Shown in pieces: positions 1-9,000 of a DNA stretch of 64,000 nucleotides (positions are counted from its first letter, which is position 1; each line of letters begins with the position of its first letter). A program made the translations under genes and the position numbers. Origin of the DNA: Pinibacter aurantiacus (GTDB taxonomy: Bacteria > Bacteroidota > Bacteroidia > Chitinophagales > Chitinophagaceae); contig NZ_JAHSPG010000018.1 in assembly GCF_019130065.1 (NCBI RefSeq), positions 372,001 to 436,000 of the forward strand, given 5' to 3'. The notes under the pieces are model-generated. The model had not been told where the DNA came from. It ran no database searches and worked only from the letters and a program-made list of their open reading frames with translations.

Positions 1-1222
1 CGGGAAATGAATTGTAATAAGACGAAAACCATGGCTGCTGTTTGGCATATCGCAGAACTTTCACCAGAGCATCAGTTGTAACACGGTTTTGCGGCGATAG
101 CCCAGAGCCGTCCATGATGTTGAGCGACGTTTTATCAATCCCTTTCTGCTGCCAAAAATCCTGCAAAATATTGACGCCTTCATCCGTTGCTCCAAATCCT
201 TTCTTTTCAAACGCTAAAGTTTTCATTAAAGCTTCTCCGTAAAGATTGATGCTTTTCTTCAAAAACCAATAAACAAGCGAATCGAGGGAAGGAGAGTAGT
301 AAGTATAAAAAACAGTGTTATCGGCAGGAAGACTATTTGCAGGGTGAATATTTGCAAACGGTTTGCTTAGATTATTTCCTGCGTTTTTATTGGAATAAAA
401 TTGCAGGAAATTTGAAAAATATTTCACTGGATCAGCGTAGGTAGTTGAAATAGAAAAATCTTTCTCTTCTGCTGGTACAGAACCTGTTACCAATATTTGC
501 TGATTATTTGTTGGATCAAAATAAGCGTATGTGTTGTCTCCGGAGTTTTTTGCACCTGTTTTTAACTCTTCTATATTGATATTAATATCAGCATAAGCCG
601 GTAATAATTTTGAAACCTGTGGGTTGGCGTTTTGCTTGCCAGTGTTGAAAAGAACATCAAACTGATTTTCCCGCCAGTTCAAAGCACCTTGCCCGGCGCC
701 ATAATAATTCGCAACATCCTGCCAGATCCATCCTTCCGGAAAGAAGCGTCTAGAGAAATCTTTGTTGACAATACTAATTGATGAGACTTTATTGCTGTTG
801 ATGTTTGCCTTTGCAAATGCGGCGGTAATGTTTTTATAGATCACTTCTTCCTTTGTAGAAGCATAGCGCCAGCTTCCAAAACTCGGATCGCCGTGGGGAA
901 CGATGAAAATGTTTACTGAGTCACCATTTTTGCTGTAAGCGAAATCTGTTTTATAGCGATAGTCTTTACCCAATAATTCAAAAGCTGTTGCACTGGTTAC
1001 AACTTTCAAACAGCTTGCTGTAGCCAACCCAACCTGGGAATTTTTATCAAATACTACATTGCCTGTTTTTTCATCTATCACCAAAAGGCTATACACCGCA
1101 TGTTTCATTTGCGTATCTTTTTCCAACCGATTAGTTGCGTTAATCAGTTTCTCTTTTACCGATTGAGCATTGACCAACGAACACACCAACATGCATATGA
1201 TTGATAAATAAACTTTTCGCAT
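1..1222 (-). CDS. dacB: D-alanyl-D-alanine carboxypeptidase/endopeptidase, PBP4 (peptidase S13) family, 3' end outside window
   Basis: Reading on the minus strand from ATG at 1222 gives an open frame that runs off the left edge (about 407 residues seen, no stop). It starts with a signal peptide (MRKVYLSIICMLVCSLVNAQ). The S-x-x-K active-site motif of the family is SCLK, in the context ATASCLKVVTS, and the later S-x-N-type box is seen as DGSGLSPQN near the edge. The third (KTGT-type) motif would lie beyond the window. S13 enzymes trim peptidoglycan stem peptides in the periplasm, removing the terminal D-Ala or cutting cross-links. The gene diverges from cinA, with a 191-bp gap that carries a long inverted repeat. 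Family assignment is firm; the exact paralogue name is less sure. Confidence 0.88.
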   Translation of the reverse strand, partial: MRKVYLSIICMLVCSLVNAQSVKEKLINATNRLEKDTQMKHAVYSLLVIDEKTGNVVFDKNSQVGLATASCLKVVTSATAFELLGKDYRYKTDFAYSKNGDSVNIFIVPHGDPSFGSWRYASTKEEVIYKNITAAFAKANINSNKVSSISIVNKDFSRRFFPEGWIWQDVANYYGAGQGALNWRENQFDVLFNTGKQNANPQVSKLLPAYADININIEELKTGAKNSGDNTYAYFDPTNNQQILVTGSVPAEEKDFSISTTYADPVKYFSNFLQFYSNKNAGNNLSKPFANIHPANSLPADNTVFYTYYSPSLDSLVYWFLKKSINLYGEALMKTLAFEKKGFGATDEGVNILQDFWQQKGIDKTSLNIMDGSGLSPQNRVTTDALVKVLRYAKQQPWFSSYYNSFP

Positions 1223-1244
1223 CTTTGAGCTTTAGAACAACAAA

Positions 1245-1399
1245 GAACGCAGATTTTCATGATTGTTATGATTTGTTATGATTTTGATTTGATTTTTTGA
1301 GCTAGCAATATTGTTCCAGGAATCGATTACCAGGGTCAATATTTTCAAACCCCTAATTTCAAGTCATGACCATCTTGACAATCATGAAAATCTGCGTTC
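1245..1399. repeat. Fold-back element: 22-bp perfect inverted repeat in the dacB-cinA gap
   Basis: The 22 bases at 1245-1266 (core ACGCAGATTTTCATGATTG) recur as an exact reverse complement at 1378-1399, enclosing 111 bases that include short T/G-rich near-repeats (ATGATTTG, TGATTTGATT). The element fills almost the whole gap between two divergently transcribed genes, so any promoters for dacB and cinA lie inside or beside its arms. It looks like a small non-autonomous interspersed repeat or a long cruciform. No transposase is nearby and no other copy was noticed in this window. Confidence 0.7.
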
Positions 1400-1413
1400 C
1401 AAAATCATAAAAC

Positions 1414-2664
1414 ATGATCCAGGCTTCAATAATTACGATCGGCGATGAACTACTGATAGGGCAGGTAATAGATACAAACAGTGCATGGATTGCGCAACAA
1501 CTGAACGCGATTGGTGTACCGGTAAAACGTCGGGTAGCGGTAGGCGATACCTGGGATGCCATTTGGGAAGCGCTGGATGAAGAGGGAAAGCATTCCGACA
1601 TCATTTTAATAACAGGCGGACTAGGGCCGACCGCCGACGATATCACCAAACCGCTGCTGTGCAAATATTTCAACGGCAAAATGGTGAGAGATGAAAAAGT
1701 CCTGGCACATGTGAAGCATCTTTTCGAACAGGTTTTCCGCAGGCCATGGATCGAGCGGAACGCTCAGCAGGCTGACGTTCCCGATACCTGCACCGTATTG
1801 TTCAACAGCGTTGGAACCGCACCGGGAATGATGTTTGAGAAAGAAGGAAAAGTTTTTATCAGCATGCCGGGAGTTCCGTTTGAAATGCAAACCATCATGC
1901 GAGAGCATGTGTTGAAGCTGTTGCCAGAGCGCTTCAAAATGGCGCACATAGCACACCGCACTTTGCTGACTGCGGGAATCGGAGAATCATTTCTGGCGGA
2001 AAGAATAAAGGACTTTGAAGAAAAACTTCCCTCCAATATAAAGCTTGCCTATCTGCCGTCATACGGCATGGTGCGACTTCGCTTAACCGACACCGGTTAC
2101 GATGTGGATGCCATTGAAAAAGAGATCAACGAACAGTTTGCAATATTGCAAACATTGATTCCGGATGTCTTGGTAACCAACATCGACGAGCCCATGGAAA
2201 CAGTGGTCGGTAAATTGTTGCTGTCTAAAAAACAAACCGTTGGAACAGCCGAAAGCTGCACAGGCGGTTACATCGCACACCTGATCACCAGTCATGCAGG
2301 GAGCAGCGGATACTTTAAAGGGAGCGTGGTGAGCTATGACAATGACGTTAAAACGGACTTGCTCGGCGTGACCAATGAAACCTTGCAAACAACAGGCGCA
2401 GTAAGCGAAGAAACCGTTACTCAAATGGTAAAAGGAGCGCTCCAACAACTGAAAACCGATTATGCGGTGGCGGTATCTGGTATCATGGGGCCAGACGGTG
2501 GCTCTGCGGAAAAGCCGGTGGGCACCGTTTGGGTAGCCGTTGGAAACCATAAAAAAATTACCACGCAGAAATTATGGTTCCGTTACGAACGTAAGCGAAA
2601 CATTGAACTGACGGCAATAAATGCATTGAATCTTTTGCGGAAATTTATTCTAGAAAACTCTTAA
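1414..2664 (+). CDS. cinA: CinA family protein: MoCF-biosynthesis domain plus C-terminal NMN amidohydrolase domain
   Basis: The 416-residue product has the usual length and two-domain layout of CinA. An N-terminal molybdopterin-binding-like domain (residues 4-170) opens with ASIITIGDELLIGQVIDTNS and contains ITGGLGPTADD. A C-terminal domain (about 255-412) carries AESCTGGYIAHLIT and VSGIMGPDGGSAEKPVGTVW, the signature of nicotinamide-nucleotide amidase (PncC) activity, which recycles NMN to nicotinate mononucleotide. In several bacteria the N-terminal half is an ADP-ribose pyrophosphatase. The ATG at 1414 gives the canonical N-terminus. The protein is cytoplasmic. The next gene is 143 bp downstream with its own candidate promoter, so co-transcription is not required. 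Confidence 0.96.
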   Translation: MIQASIITIGDELLIGQVIDTNSAWIAQQLNAIGVPVKRRVAVGDTWDAIWEALDEEGKHSDIILITGGLGPTADDITKPLLCKYFNGKMVRDEKVLAHVKHLFEQVFRRPWIERNAQQADVPDTCTVLFNSVGTAPGMMFEKEGKVFISMPGVPFEMQTIMREHVLKLLPERFKMAHIAHRTLLTAGIGESFLAERIKDFEEKLPSNIKLAYLPSYGMVRLRLTDTGYDVDAIEKEINEQFAILQTLIPDVLVTNIDEPMETVVGKLLLSKKQTVGTAESCTGGYIAHLITSHAGSSGYFKGSVVSYDNDVKTDLLGVTNETLQTTGAVSEETVTQMVKGALQQLKTDYAVAVSGIMGPDGGSAEKPVGTVWVAVGNHKKITTQKLWFRYERKRNIELTAINALNLLRKFILENS

Positions 2665-2740
2665 CGTATACAAAAATTCATTTCATTACCTTTGAGCCTT
2701 CTGTAATAACTAAATCGCTGAGAGTCACGTTACAATGCGC

Positions 2741-2748
2741 TACTTTTG
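2741..2748 (+). promoter_or_regulatory. Candidate Bacteroidota -7 box (TAnnTTTG)
   Basis: TACTTTTG at 2741-2748, followed by CGG, matches the TAnnTTTG consensus used by the primary sigma factor of Bacteroidota exactly. It lies about 60 bp upstream of the E2 start at 2808. A second exact match (TACCTTTG, 2687-2694) lies further upstream. No convincing TTG -33 box was found for either, so this is a candidate only. Confidence 0.45.
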
Positions 2749-2807
2749 CGGCAGTTTTTCCAGAGTATACTAACGATTGTTGACCTAATAAATTAAATGA
2801 GAAATTT

Positions 2808-4202
2808 ATGGCCTTAGTTGATCTTGTAATGCCAAAAATGGGAGAAAGCATTATGGAAGCCACCATTTTGAAGTGGCTTAAAAAGCCCGGTGATATGATA
2901 GTGCAGGATGAAACTGTGCTGGAAATAGCAACGGACAAAGTCGATAGCGAAGTTCCCGCAACAGAAGATGGCGTAATAGAAGAAATTTTATTTAAGGAAA
3001 ATGATGTGGTTCCTGTAGGTGCTGTGATTGCCAAGATCCGCACAAGTACTGCAGCAGACGCTTCATCTTCCCAACCCATTGCAGCTCCGGTACAAGAAGC
3101 CTCACAATCTGCAGAAACCGTACAAAGTCATGGTGGCGGCAACGGATACACTTCAGTTGCGGAAGAAGCAAAAGCGCCGGTACTGAACAGTAATAAGTTC
3201 TATTCTCCGCTTGTGCTGAACATTGCAGCAAACGAAGGAGTAAGCCTGCATGAGCTTGAAAACATTGAAGGCACAGGCAACGAAGGACGCGTTACCAAAA
3301 ACGACATATTAAGATACGTAAACGATAAAAAGGCAGGAGTAGTTCCACAAGTGGCAACGAAACCTCAACCGGTTGAGGAAAAACCAGCCATCACTTTCAA
3401 ACAGGAAGCACCGGTGGCAGTAGCCGATAAAACAAGTGTTGTAACTGCCGGACCTAAACCTCCTGCAACCATCTATAACGCAGGTCGCGATGCTGACGTT
3501 GAGATCATTGAAATGGATCGCCAGCGTAAGTTGATTGCCGAGCACATGGTAAGAAGCAAGCACACAAGTCCGCACGTTACAAGCTTCTCCGAAGCCGATG
3601 TAACCAACATGGTACTGTGGCGCGATAAGGTGAAAAAGCATTTCGAAAAACAGGAAGGAACCAAAATTACCTTCATGCCATTGTTTATCGAAGCCATTGC
3701 ACGTTGCATTAAGAAATATCCGCTCATCAACAGTTCGCTGGAAGGAGACAAGATATATGTTAAAAAGGACATCAACATTGGTATGGCAACCGCCCTGCCT
3801 AGCGGCAACCTGATCGTTCCGGTAATTAAAAATGCCGATCAGTTGAATCTTGTTGGATTGGCAAAACAGGTAAATGGCCTGGCCGACAAAGCACGCACCA
3901 GCAAATTAAAACCACAGGATACGCAAGACGGCACATTCACCCTTACGAATGTGGGTTCATTTGGAAGCCTTATGGGCACCCCGATCATCAACCAGCCGCA
4001 AGTAGCGATCCTTGCAGTTGGCGCCATTAAGAAACGTGCCGTTGTTATCGAAACACCGCAGGGAGATGCCATTGCCATCCGCCACATGATCTACTTAAGT
4101 ATGAGCTATGATCACAGGATTGTAGACGGTAGCCTTGGTGCCACTTTCTTAACAGCGGTAGCAAATGAATTAGAAAACTTTGATGTAAACCGTACGATTT
4201 AA
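2808..4202 (+). CDS. Dihydrolipoamide acyltransferase, E2 component of a 2-oxoacid dehydrogenase complex
   Basis: A 464-residue E2 enzyme that transfers acyl groups from the lipoyl arm to CoA. Domains in order: an N-terminal lipoyl domain (1-80) with EIATDKVDSEV and lipoylated Lys44; a linker rich in Ala, Pro and Gln; a peripheral-subunit-binding domain (about 128-165, with GTGNEGRVTKNDI); a second Pro/Ala linker; and a C-terminal catalytic domain (about 225-460) ending with the HxxxDG motif SYDHRIVDG. A single lipoyl domain and the sequence style fit a branched-chain or 2-oxoglutarate/pyruvate-type E2 of Bacteroidota, but the substrate cannot be fixed because no E1 or E3 gene is adjacent. 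tRNA-Lys follows 46 bp downstream. Confidence 0.93.
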   Translation: MALVDLVMPKMGESIMEATILKWLKKPGDMIVQDETVLEIATDKVDSEVPATEDGVIEEILFKENDVVPVGAVIAKIRTSTAADASSSQPIAAPVQEASQSAETVQSHGGGNGYTSVAEEAKAPVLNSNKFYSPLVLNIAANEGVSLHELENIEGTGNEGRVTKNDILRYVNDKKAGVVPQVATKPQPVEEKPAITFKQEAPVAVADKTSVVTAGPKPPATIYNAGRDADVEIIEMDRQRKLIAEHMVRSKHTSPHVTSFSEADVTNMVLWRDKVKKHFEKQEGTKITFMPLFIEAIARCIKKYPLINSSLEGDKIYVKKDINIGMATALPSGNLIVPVIKNADQLNLVGLAKQVNGLADKARTSKLKPQDTQDGTFTLTNVGSFGSLMGTPIINQPQVAILAVGAIKKRAVVIETPQGDAIAIRHMIYLSMSYDHRIVDGSLGATFLTAVANELENFDVNRTI

Positions 4203-4248
4203 TAAATTTGTTATCTTCATAAACAGTTAGCATATTGCTGACTGTTAT

Positions 4249-4321
4249 GTCTCCGTAGCTCAGTTGGTAGAGCAATTGACTCTTAATCAATGGGTCTAGG
4301 GTTCGAGTCCCTACGGGGACA
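4249..4321 (+). tRNA. tRNA-Lys (anticodon CTT)
   Basis: A complete cloverleaf can be folded by hand. The acceptor stem is GTCTCCG paired with CGGGGAC, with one G-T pair. The D arm is CTCAGTTGGTAGAGC. The anticodon stem ATTGA/TCAAT encloses the loop CTCTTAA, giving anticodon CTT. The T arm carries GGTTCGAGTCC, and A4321 is the discriminator. CCA is not encoded. A strong terminator follows at 4345. Its 3' end and flank are duplicated about 650 bp downstream, so it appears to have served as an integration target. Confidence 0.97.
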
Positions 4322-4497
4322 CTGGAACAATGCCAAATTGTTAGAAACCTGTATAAAATGAGTATTTTATGCAGGTTTTTTCTTTTTAATATGTCAAAAA
4401 ACCTCAAAAGAATACAAATCAAAAGGTGAGCAAAAAGGTGAGCAGATTTTTAAAACTAAATTTGCTCACCTCCAGCACGCTCAAATCCTTTACTGGC
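4309..4497 (+). repeat. Direct repeat copy 1, from the tRNA-Lys 3' end through the terminator (candidate attachment site)
   Basis: This block starts in the T-stem/acceptor strand of tRNA-Lys (CCTACGGGGACAC), continues through the tRNA terminator, an A-rich stretch and an inverted repeat AGGTGAGCA (4436-4444)/TGCTCACCT (4463-4471), and ends near CTCAAATCCTTTACTGG. A second, slightly shorter copy lies at 4955-5128. A repeat that begins inside a tRNA 3' end is what tyrosine-recombinase elements create on integration. No integrase gene remains in the window. Confidence 0.65.
4345..4382 (+). terminator. Rho-independent terminator of tRNA-Lys
   Basis: AAACCTGTATAAAAT (4345-4359) pairs with ATTTTATGCAGGTTT (4364-4378) around a four-base loop, with one G-T pair, and runs into TTTTTTC. 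It lies 24 bp after the tRNA. Confidence 0.85.
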
Positions 4498-4954
4498 CTA
4501 CATCTCACTTTCCTCAACTCGGCATTTTGTTGATTTTATTGAATCACAATTAAAACTTTTGAGTATGTACCATGTACGTTCCGCACTGACCTTACATTCT
4601 TGGTCGAAAGAAGAGCGGCTAAGATTCCCAACCGACAATTTATGTCCGGCTAACGGTAAACAACCAGCGAGTTGAAATTTCAACTGGCATTTTTGAATGA
4701 CCCGCTAATTGACCTTTAGTTTTTAAGAAAGGTTTCTATTGGTGGATTATGATTGTTTTATCGAGCAGTGATCATCGCACTTACTTATTTCCTAATTACT
4801 GGCGACAGTTAATTAAGAAATACTCGCAAGGTCATTGTAGCTCGATAGGGCGGTTAAGGCCATTGTTTTGAAAAGGTGAGCAAAAAGGTGAGTCAGTTTT
4901 TATTCTTTCGGCAAATGCCTATTAATACAGGGTTTTAGCGATTCGGTGTTGTCT
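4498..4954. other. Non-coding spacer between the two direct repeats
   Basis: About 457 bp with no credible coding frame on either strand. It contains a perfect palindrome AGTTGAAATTTCAACT inside a longer imperfect one near 4670, and a second copy of the motif AAAAGGTGAGCAAAAAGGTGAG (broken here into AAAAGGTGAG CAAAAAGGTGAG) near 4871-4892, also present in repeat copy 1 near 4421-4442. Read as the scar of a lost or shrunken mobile element. Confidence 0.5.
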
Positions 4955-5128
4955 CCTACGAGGACACAAGATCAAAGCCAAAATGTTAGAAACCTGTATA
5001 AAATGAGCATTTTATGCAGGTTTTTTCATTTTAATATGTCAAAAAACCTCAAAAGAATACAAATCAAAAGGTGCGTCAGGTTTTTAAACTAAATTGACGC
5101 ACCTCCAACACGCTCAAATCCTGTACTG
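4955..5128 (+). repeat. Direct repeat copy 2 (candidate second attachment site)
   Basis: This copy aligns with 4309-4497 from CCTACGAGGACAC, a near match to the tRNA-Lys 3' end, through the duplicated terminator to CTCAAATCCTGTACTG. It is about 12 bp shorter because one AGGTGAGCAAAA-type unit is missing. Its inverted repeat has become AGGTGCGTCA (5069-5078)/TGACGCACCT (5095-5104): both arms differ from copy 1 yet still pair perfectly. No intact tRNA body precedes it. Confidence 0.65.
4990..5026 (+). terminator. Duplicated copy of the tRNA terminator hairpin
   Basis: The same stem-loop as at 4345, with loop GAGC instead of GAGT, again ends in a T run. It no longer follows a complete gene, so it is probably a passenger of the repeat. 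Confidence 0.6.
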
Positions 5129-6074
5129 CTTAAATCTTTCATAGCAACTTTAAAATATATGATAAGTACCATTATTTCGTGTAGTTTTGCTGAGGTTTTT
5201 GCTATTTCTAACAGTCCCGACAGCAGCCGCTTTTCTGTGCGACTGCTTTTTGATTAGAGCAACAATAACGAGCCAGCATTAACATTGGCGCAACTACCCA
5301 TCTTCATAGATCCCATTTAATCTACATCTGCCAATTCAAATAATAATGGAATGTGCGCATTAGTTTGGGCGGTGAGCTTGGTAGCGTTATTGGTAGCTAT
5401 TCAGGATGAAACCTAATTGGCGTGAATTGGATAATCTCTGAAAAGGAAGTATTACCAGCTTTATATTTCGCTATGACTTTTCAGTATGATTTTGTTACTG
5501 ATGAAGGAAAATTTATGTACAATATAACTAACACAAAGTAGCCCGGACGCCATGTTGGATCTAAAGGTAGATGCAATAGATTGAAGGGTGCATTTTGTGT
5601 TTACTTTCTCAACTTCGGGCAATCTTCAACGTTGGTTTTGGACTTAATTAAATAATGTAATAAAGACTATTTATTTCAGATTAACTTATTTAGATTTGTT
5701 GCACTTCATTATCCTTGATAATATCCATTAATTAAATCCCACCCTTCTTTAGTTGTGTTCGCAAATGTATTTGGTGACCAATGTAGGTGCTTCAATAATT
5801 TATTCGCTGTTTACCTCTTCTGTTTTTAAAATTATGTGTACGTGACTGTGGCCCTGGGTGTGACGGTTTTGCGGCCATGTGCTATTGTATTGTTTACTCC
5901 CGATACCAAGGTGAGCATACAATGCCTGCTAAAAAATTTGTTCATAATCGCGTTTTAGTGAGTGCCATAACTAGTCAGGAATGCATCATCAAAATGGATC
6001 TGTTTACCCCAGTCTATAACTGTTAACTATAACTATTACTTGCAACGAAAAAACCATTAACCTAAAAATCCTTT
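5129..6074. other. Gene-free stretch with coding traces
   Basis: About 950 bp before the adhesin gene. Apart from a possible pseudogene at 5347-5541, the minus strand near 5720-5860 reads as short, frame-shifted protein-like stretches (for example HLHWSPNTFANTT then GWDLINGYYQG before a stop). These are too broken to assign. The region looks like decayed accessory DNA continuous with the tRNA-linked scar. Confidence 0.4.
5347..5541 (+). pseudogene. Possible degraded coding fragment with one internal stop
   Basis: One frame reads about 65 codons, starting WNVRISLGGELGSVIGSYSG, then TGA at 5407-5409, then NLIGVNWIISEKEVLPAL and on to MYNITNTK and TAG at 5539. The composition is protein-like and the two halves share a frame, so this may be the end of a gene inactivated by a nonsense change. 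The family was not recognised, and chance cannot be excluded at this length. Confidence 0.25.
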
Positions 6075-9000
6075 ATGACAAAGAAGTCCTTTCTGCGTGA
6101 TGCGCTAAAAGCGTCCGTAACGATCTTATTGTATCTATGTTTTTCGCCACTACATCCCTTAATGGCGCAGTACAAAGACACCAAGGGAAAAGAGTTCTGG
6201 CTGATGATGCCTGGCAACAACGACTCTTCAAGTCCGTTGATTTACATAACATCCACAACCGATGCTACCGGCGTGATTTCGATACCGGGTCTCTCTTTTC
6301 AGGTTCCCTTTTCTGTAACCTCCAATGCAACGACAAAAATCACGCTACCTGCAGCGGCCGCCATTCATAAGTCTGGAATTGCAGATGCCAAAGGAGTCTA
6401 TATCACTGCATCCAATGAAGTTTCCGTTTCCGTTTTCAGTTCTACTGCTGCCACTGCAGATGCCTATCTTGCGCTTCCCGCTGAAGTTTTGGGCACTGAC
6501 TATGTGGTTGCCTCTTTTCAAAACGGATCAACGGGGGGCTCTCAATTCGGCATTGTCTGCACACAGGAACCTACACTTGTATCTATTTCGCCTTCCACGC
6601 CTCCTTTCGGCCAATATGACGTCTTGCTGCACAGAGGGCAGACTTACGAACTAACAAGTACTGATCCGAACGCAGATTTTTCGGGAACCGTCATTACGTC
6701 AACCAAGCCAATCGGCGTTTACGGCGGACATCAGTGTGCCAATGTTCCGGTGGGTTTTGGCGATTGCAACCGCCTTGTTGAAATGTTACCGCCCACCAAT
6801 GCGCTCGGCAGGAAAGTAATGGCGACTTCGTTACTAGGGAGGGTAAATGGAGATCTCTTCCGCATCATAGGCACTATGCCTAATACGTTCATCACCATTA
6901 ACGGGGTACCGCAACCAATGTCCTACAGAGGGCATGTGACCGAAGCGGTAATTGTTGGCGATGCTGTTATAGAATCAAACAATCCGGTCCTTGTTAGCCA
7001 ATATTCATACGGATCGGGCGTCCCTGGCCGGCCGGGTGCTCCTTTTTCTATGGTAGTTCCGCCGGTAGACCAGTACCTGACTGATTATACCATACCAAAC
7101 GTAGACGGTTACGAGGTTAGTGACATCAATATTGTTACGCCGACTGCCGGTATAGGAAGCCTAACCTTTAATGGACAACCCTTGCCAGCGTATTACTTTC
7201 ATGCTATAGGCAATACCGGATATTCAGGTGGGCGCATGTCAGTGGGTGGGGGTGCTTTTAAATTGCATGGCAGTCTTCCATTCGGAGCAACTGCATACGG
7301 TTACGGCCAGCACACTGGCTACGGTTTTGCCGCGGGTGAAATGAATGCTGACATTTCGAAGATATGGAGCTTTGAACTAAGGAACACGTATGATACATTA
7401 AACATCAGCCGTCAGTCTTGCTACGAGGCCGTTGTTTTTGATCAGTTGAAATATCACCCGTTGCCAGGAATGACCGTCATGTTTACTGTTAAGGGAAAAA
7501 ACTCAAATGTTATTGGTTATGGCATCACCGATAACAATGGTGTCGCTTCTTTCTGTTACCAGGGCGCACAGGCCGGAAGAGACACGGTTGTTGCAAGCGT
7601 TGGTACCATTACCGATTCGAAACCAATGGTGTGGCTGGGTGATACATGCAAACTATCATTTACCAGCCAGGTCGCAGAAGCCACCAATACCATGACAAAC
7701 GGTGCGGTGACAATAGTGCCATCAAGTGGTACGGCTCCTTATACCTTTCTTCTTGGTGACAGAATAAATAATTCCGGAGTATTCACCTCTGTGCCGTATG
7801 GTACCTATACGGTGGAGGTTAGAGATGCAAAATATTGCGCCACCAAGGCAGACATACAAGTAACGCGTAAAGTAACTCCTGATCCTGGTAATGAAGGCAA
7901 CCTGCCGGGGGACACGACATTCAGGGCGAATGAGTTTGACTGCAAGGCAACACTGCACTGGAAGGAACCGGGAGTGTACCAGTCTGTGATTGAGCTGCCT
8001 GCTGCCTACAATGATCCTTATCCTCAAAGCAAACTCATTTATAAAGGAAGCTATAACGGTCATGGCTATTATCAGTCCATAGGATTCTATCCATGGCAAA
8101 CGGCCAAGCAACTGGCGGAACAAAAAGGTGGCCACCTTCTTACAGTTAATTCAGCGGGTGAGAATGATTTTATACGCACAAAGCTGAAACAAGAAGATGG
8201 TTATGGGCCTTGGATCGGTTTGTACAATACCGGAACGCTGGGTCAGTTTGCATGGGTTACAGGCGAACCGTTTAATTTCAGCTATTGGTATCCGTCAGAG
8301 CCAAGTAACGGTGGCGTGACCAACACTATAAAAGAGCCTTATGTGCACATATGGGGCTATGATTCTCAGAATCGCTGGAACGATCTTGATTCGCAATATT
8401 ATCTTGCTTTTATTGCAGAATTTGAGGCCCCTAACGTTGAATACAGGCAAATCAGCGGACCTTCTAATGGAAGTGCTGTGCCTGCCGGTGATTACAGGGT
8501 TTGCTACGAAATTTTGAACACGGTAAACAATCACAAGGATACAGTTTGCTTTAATGTAAAGGTAGAATGTATACCTGGCGGCGATGTTATTCCACGCGAT
8601 ACTACAATTATAGCCGCTGCTGGTGCCTGTACAGCACCGTTGAAATGGAAGCAGCCGGAAAGTCAATGGCCGCAGCAAATCTGGATTCCAAATACTACGT
8701 TTGCGCAATCTAATTTCCTTGAGTTGAAGGCATTGTATAACGGTCATGCTTACTATTTGGGAAGAGGCGGCTTCCTGTGGGATACGGCACGGGCTTATTC
8801 TGCAAGGGTTGGCGGTCACCTGGCATCTATCAACAGCGCTGCAGAAAATGATGTGATCGTGAATAATTTTAAAACACCGGGAGGCTATGGTCCATGGATC
8901 GGATTATACAACACAGGTGTGCCGAATGAATTTGCATGGGTTACCGGCGAACCTTATTCTAACAATTATACCAATTGGTTCCCTGGTGAGCCAAACAATC

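Noticed and set aside
4045-4422. Open frame on the minus strand across the tRNA gene (reads VGTRTLDPLIKSQLLYQLSY)
   Set aside because: It is the antisense translation of tRNA-Lys and the end of the E2 gene, a well-known annotation artefact.
4309-5128. Resident integrative element between the repeats
   Set aside because: Only about 460 bp without genes lies between them, so no functional element remains; at most a scar.
8295-8819. 174-codon minus-strand frame inside the adhesin gene
   Set aside because: It is the shadow of the lectin-domain coding sequence; no domain or start context supports it.
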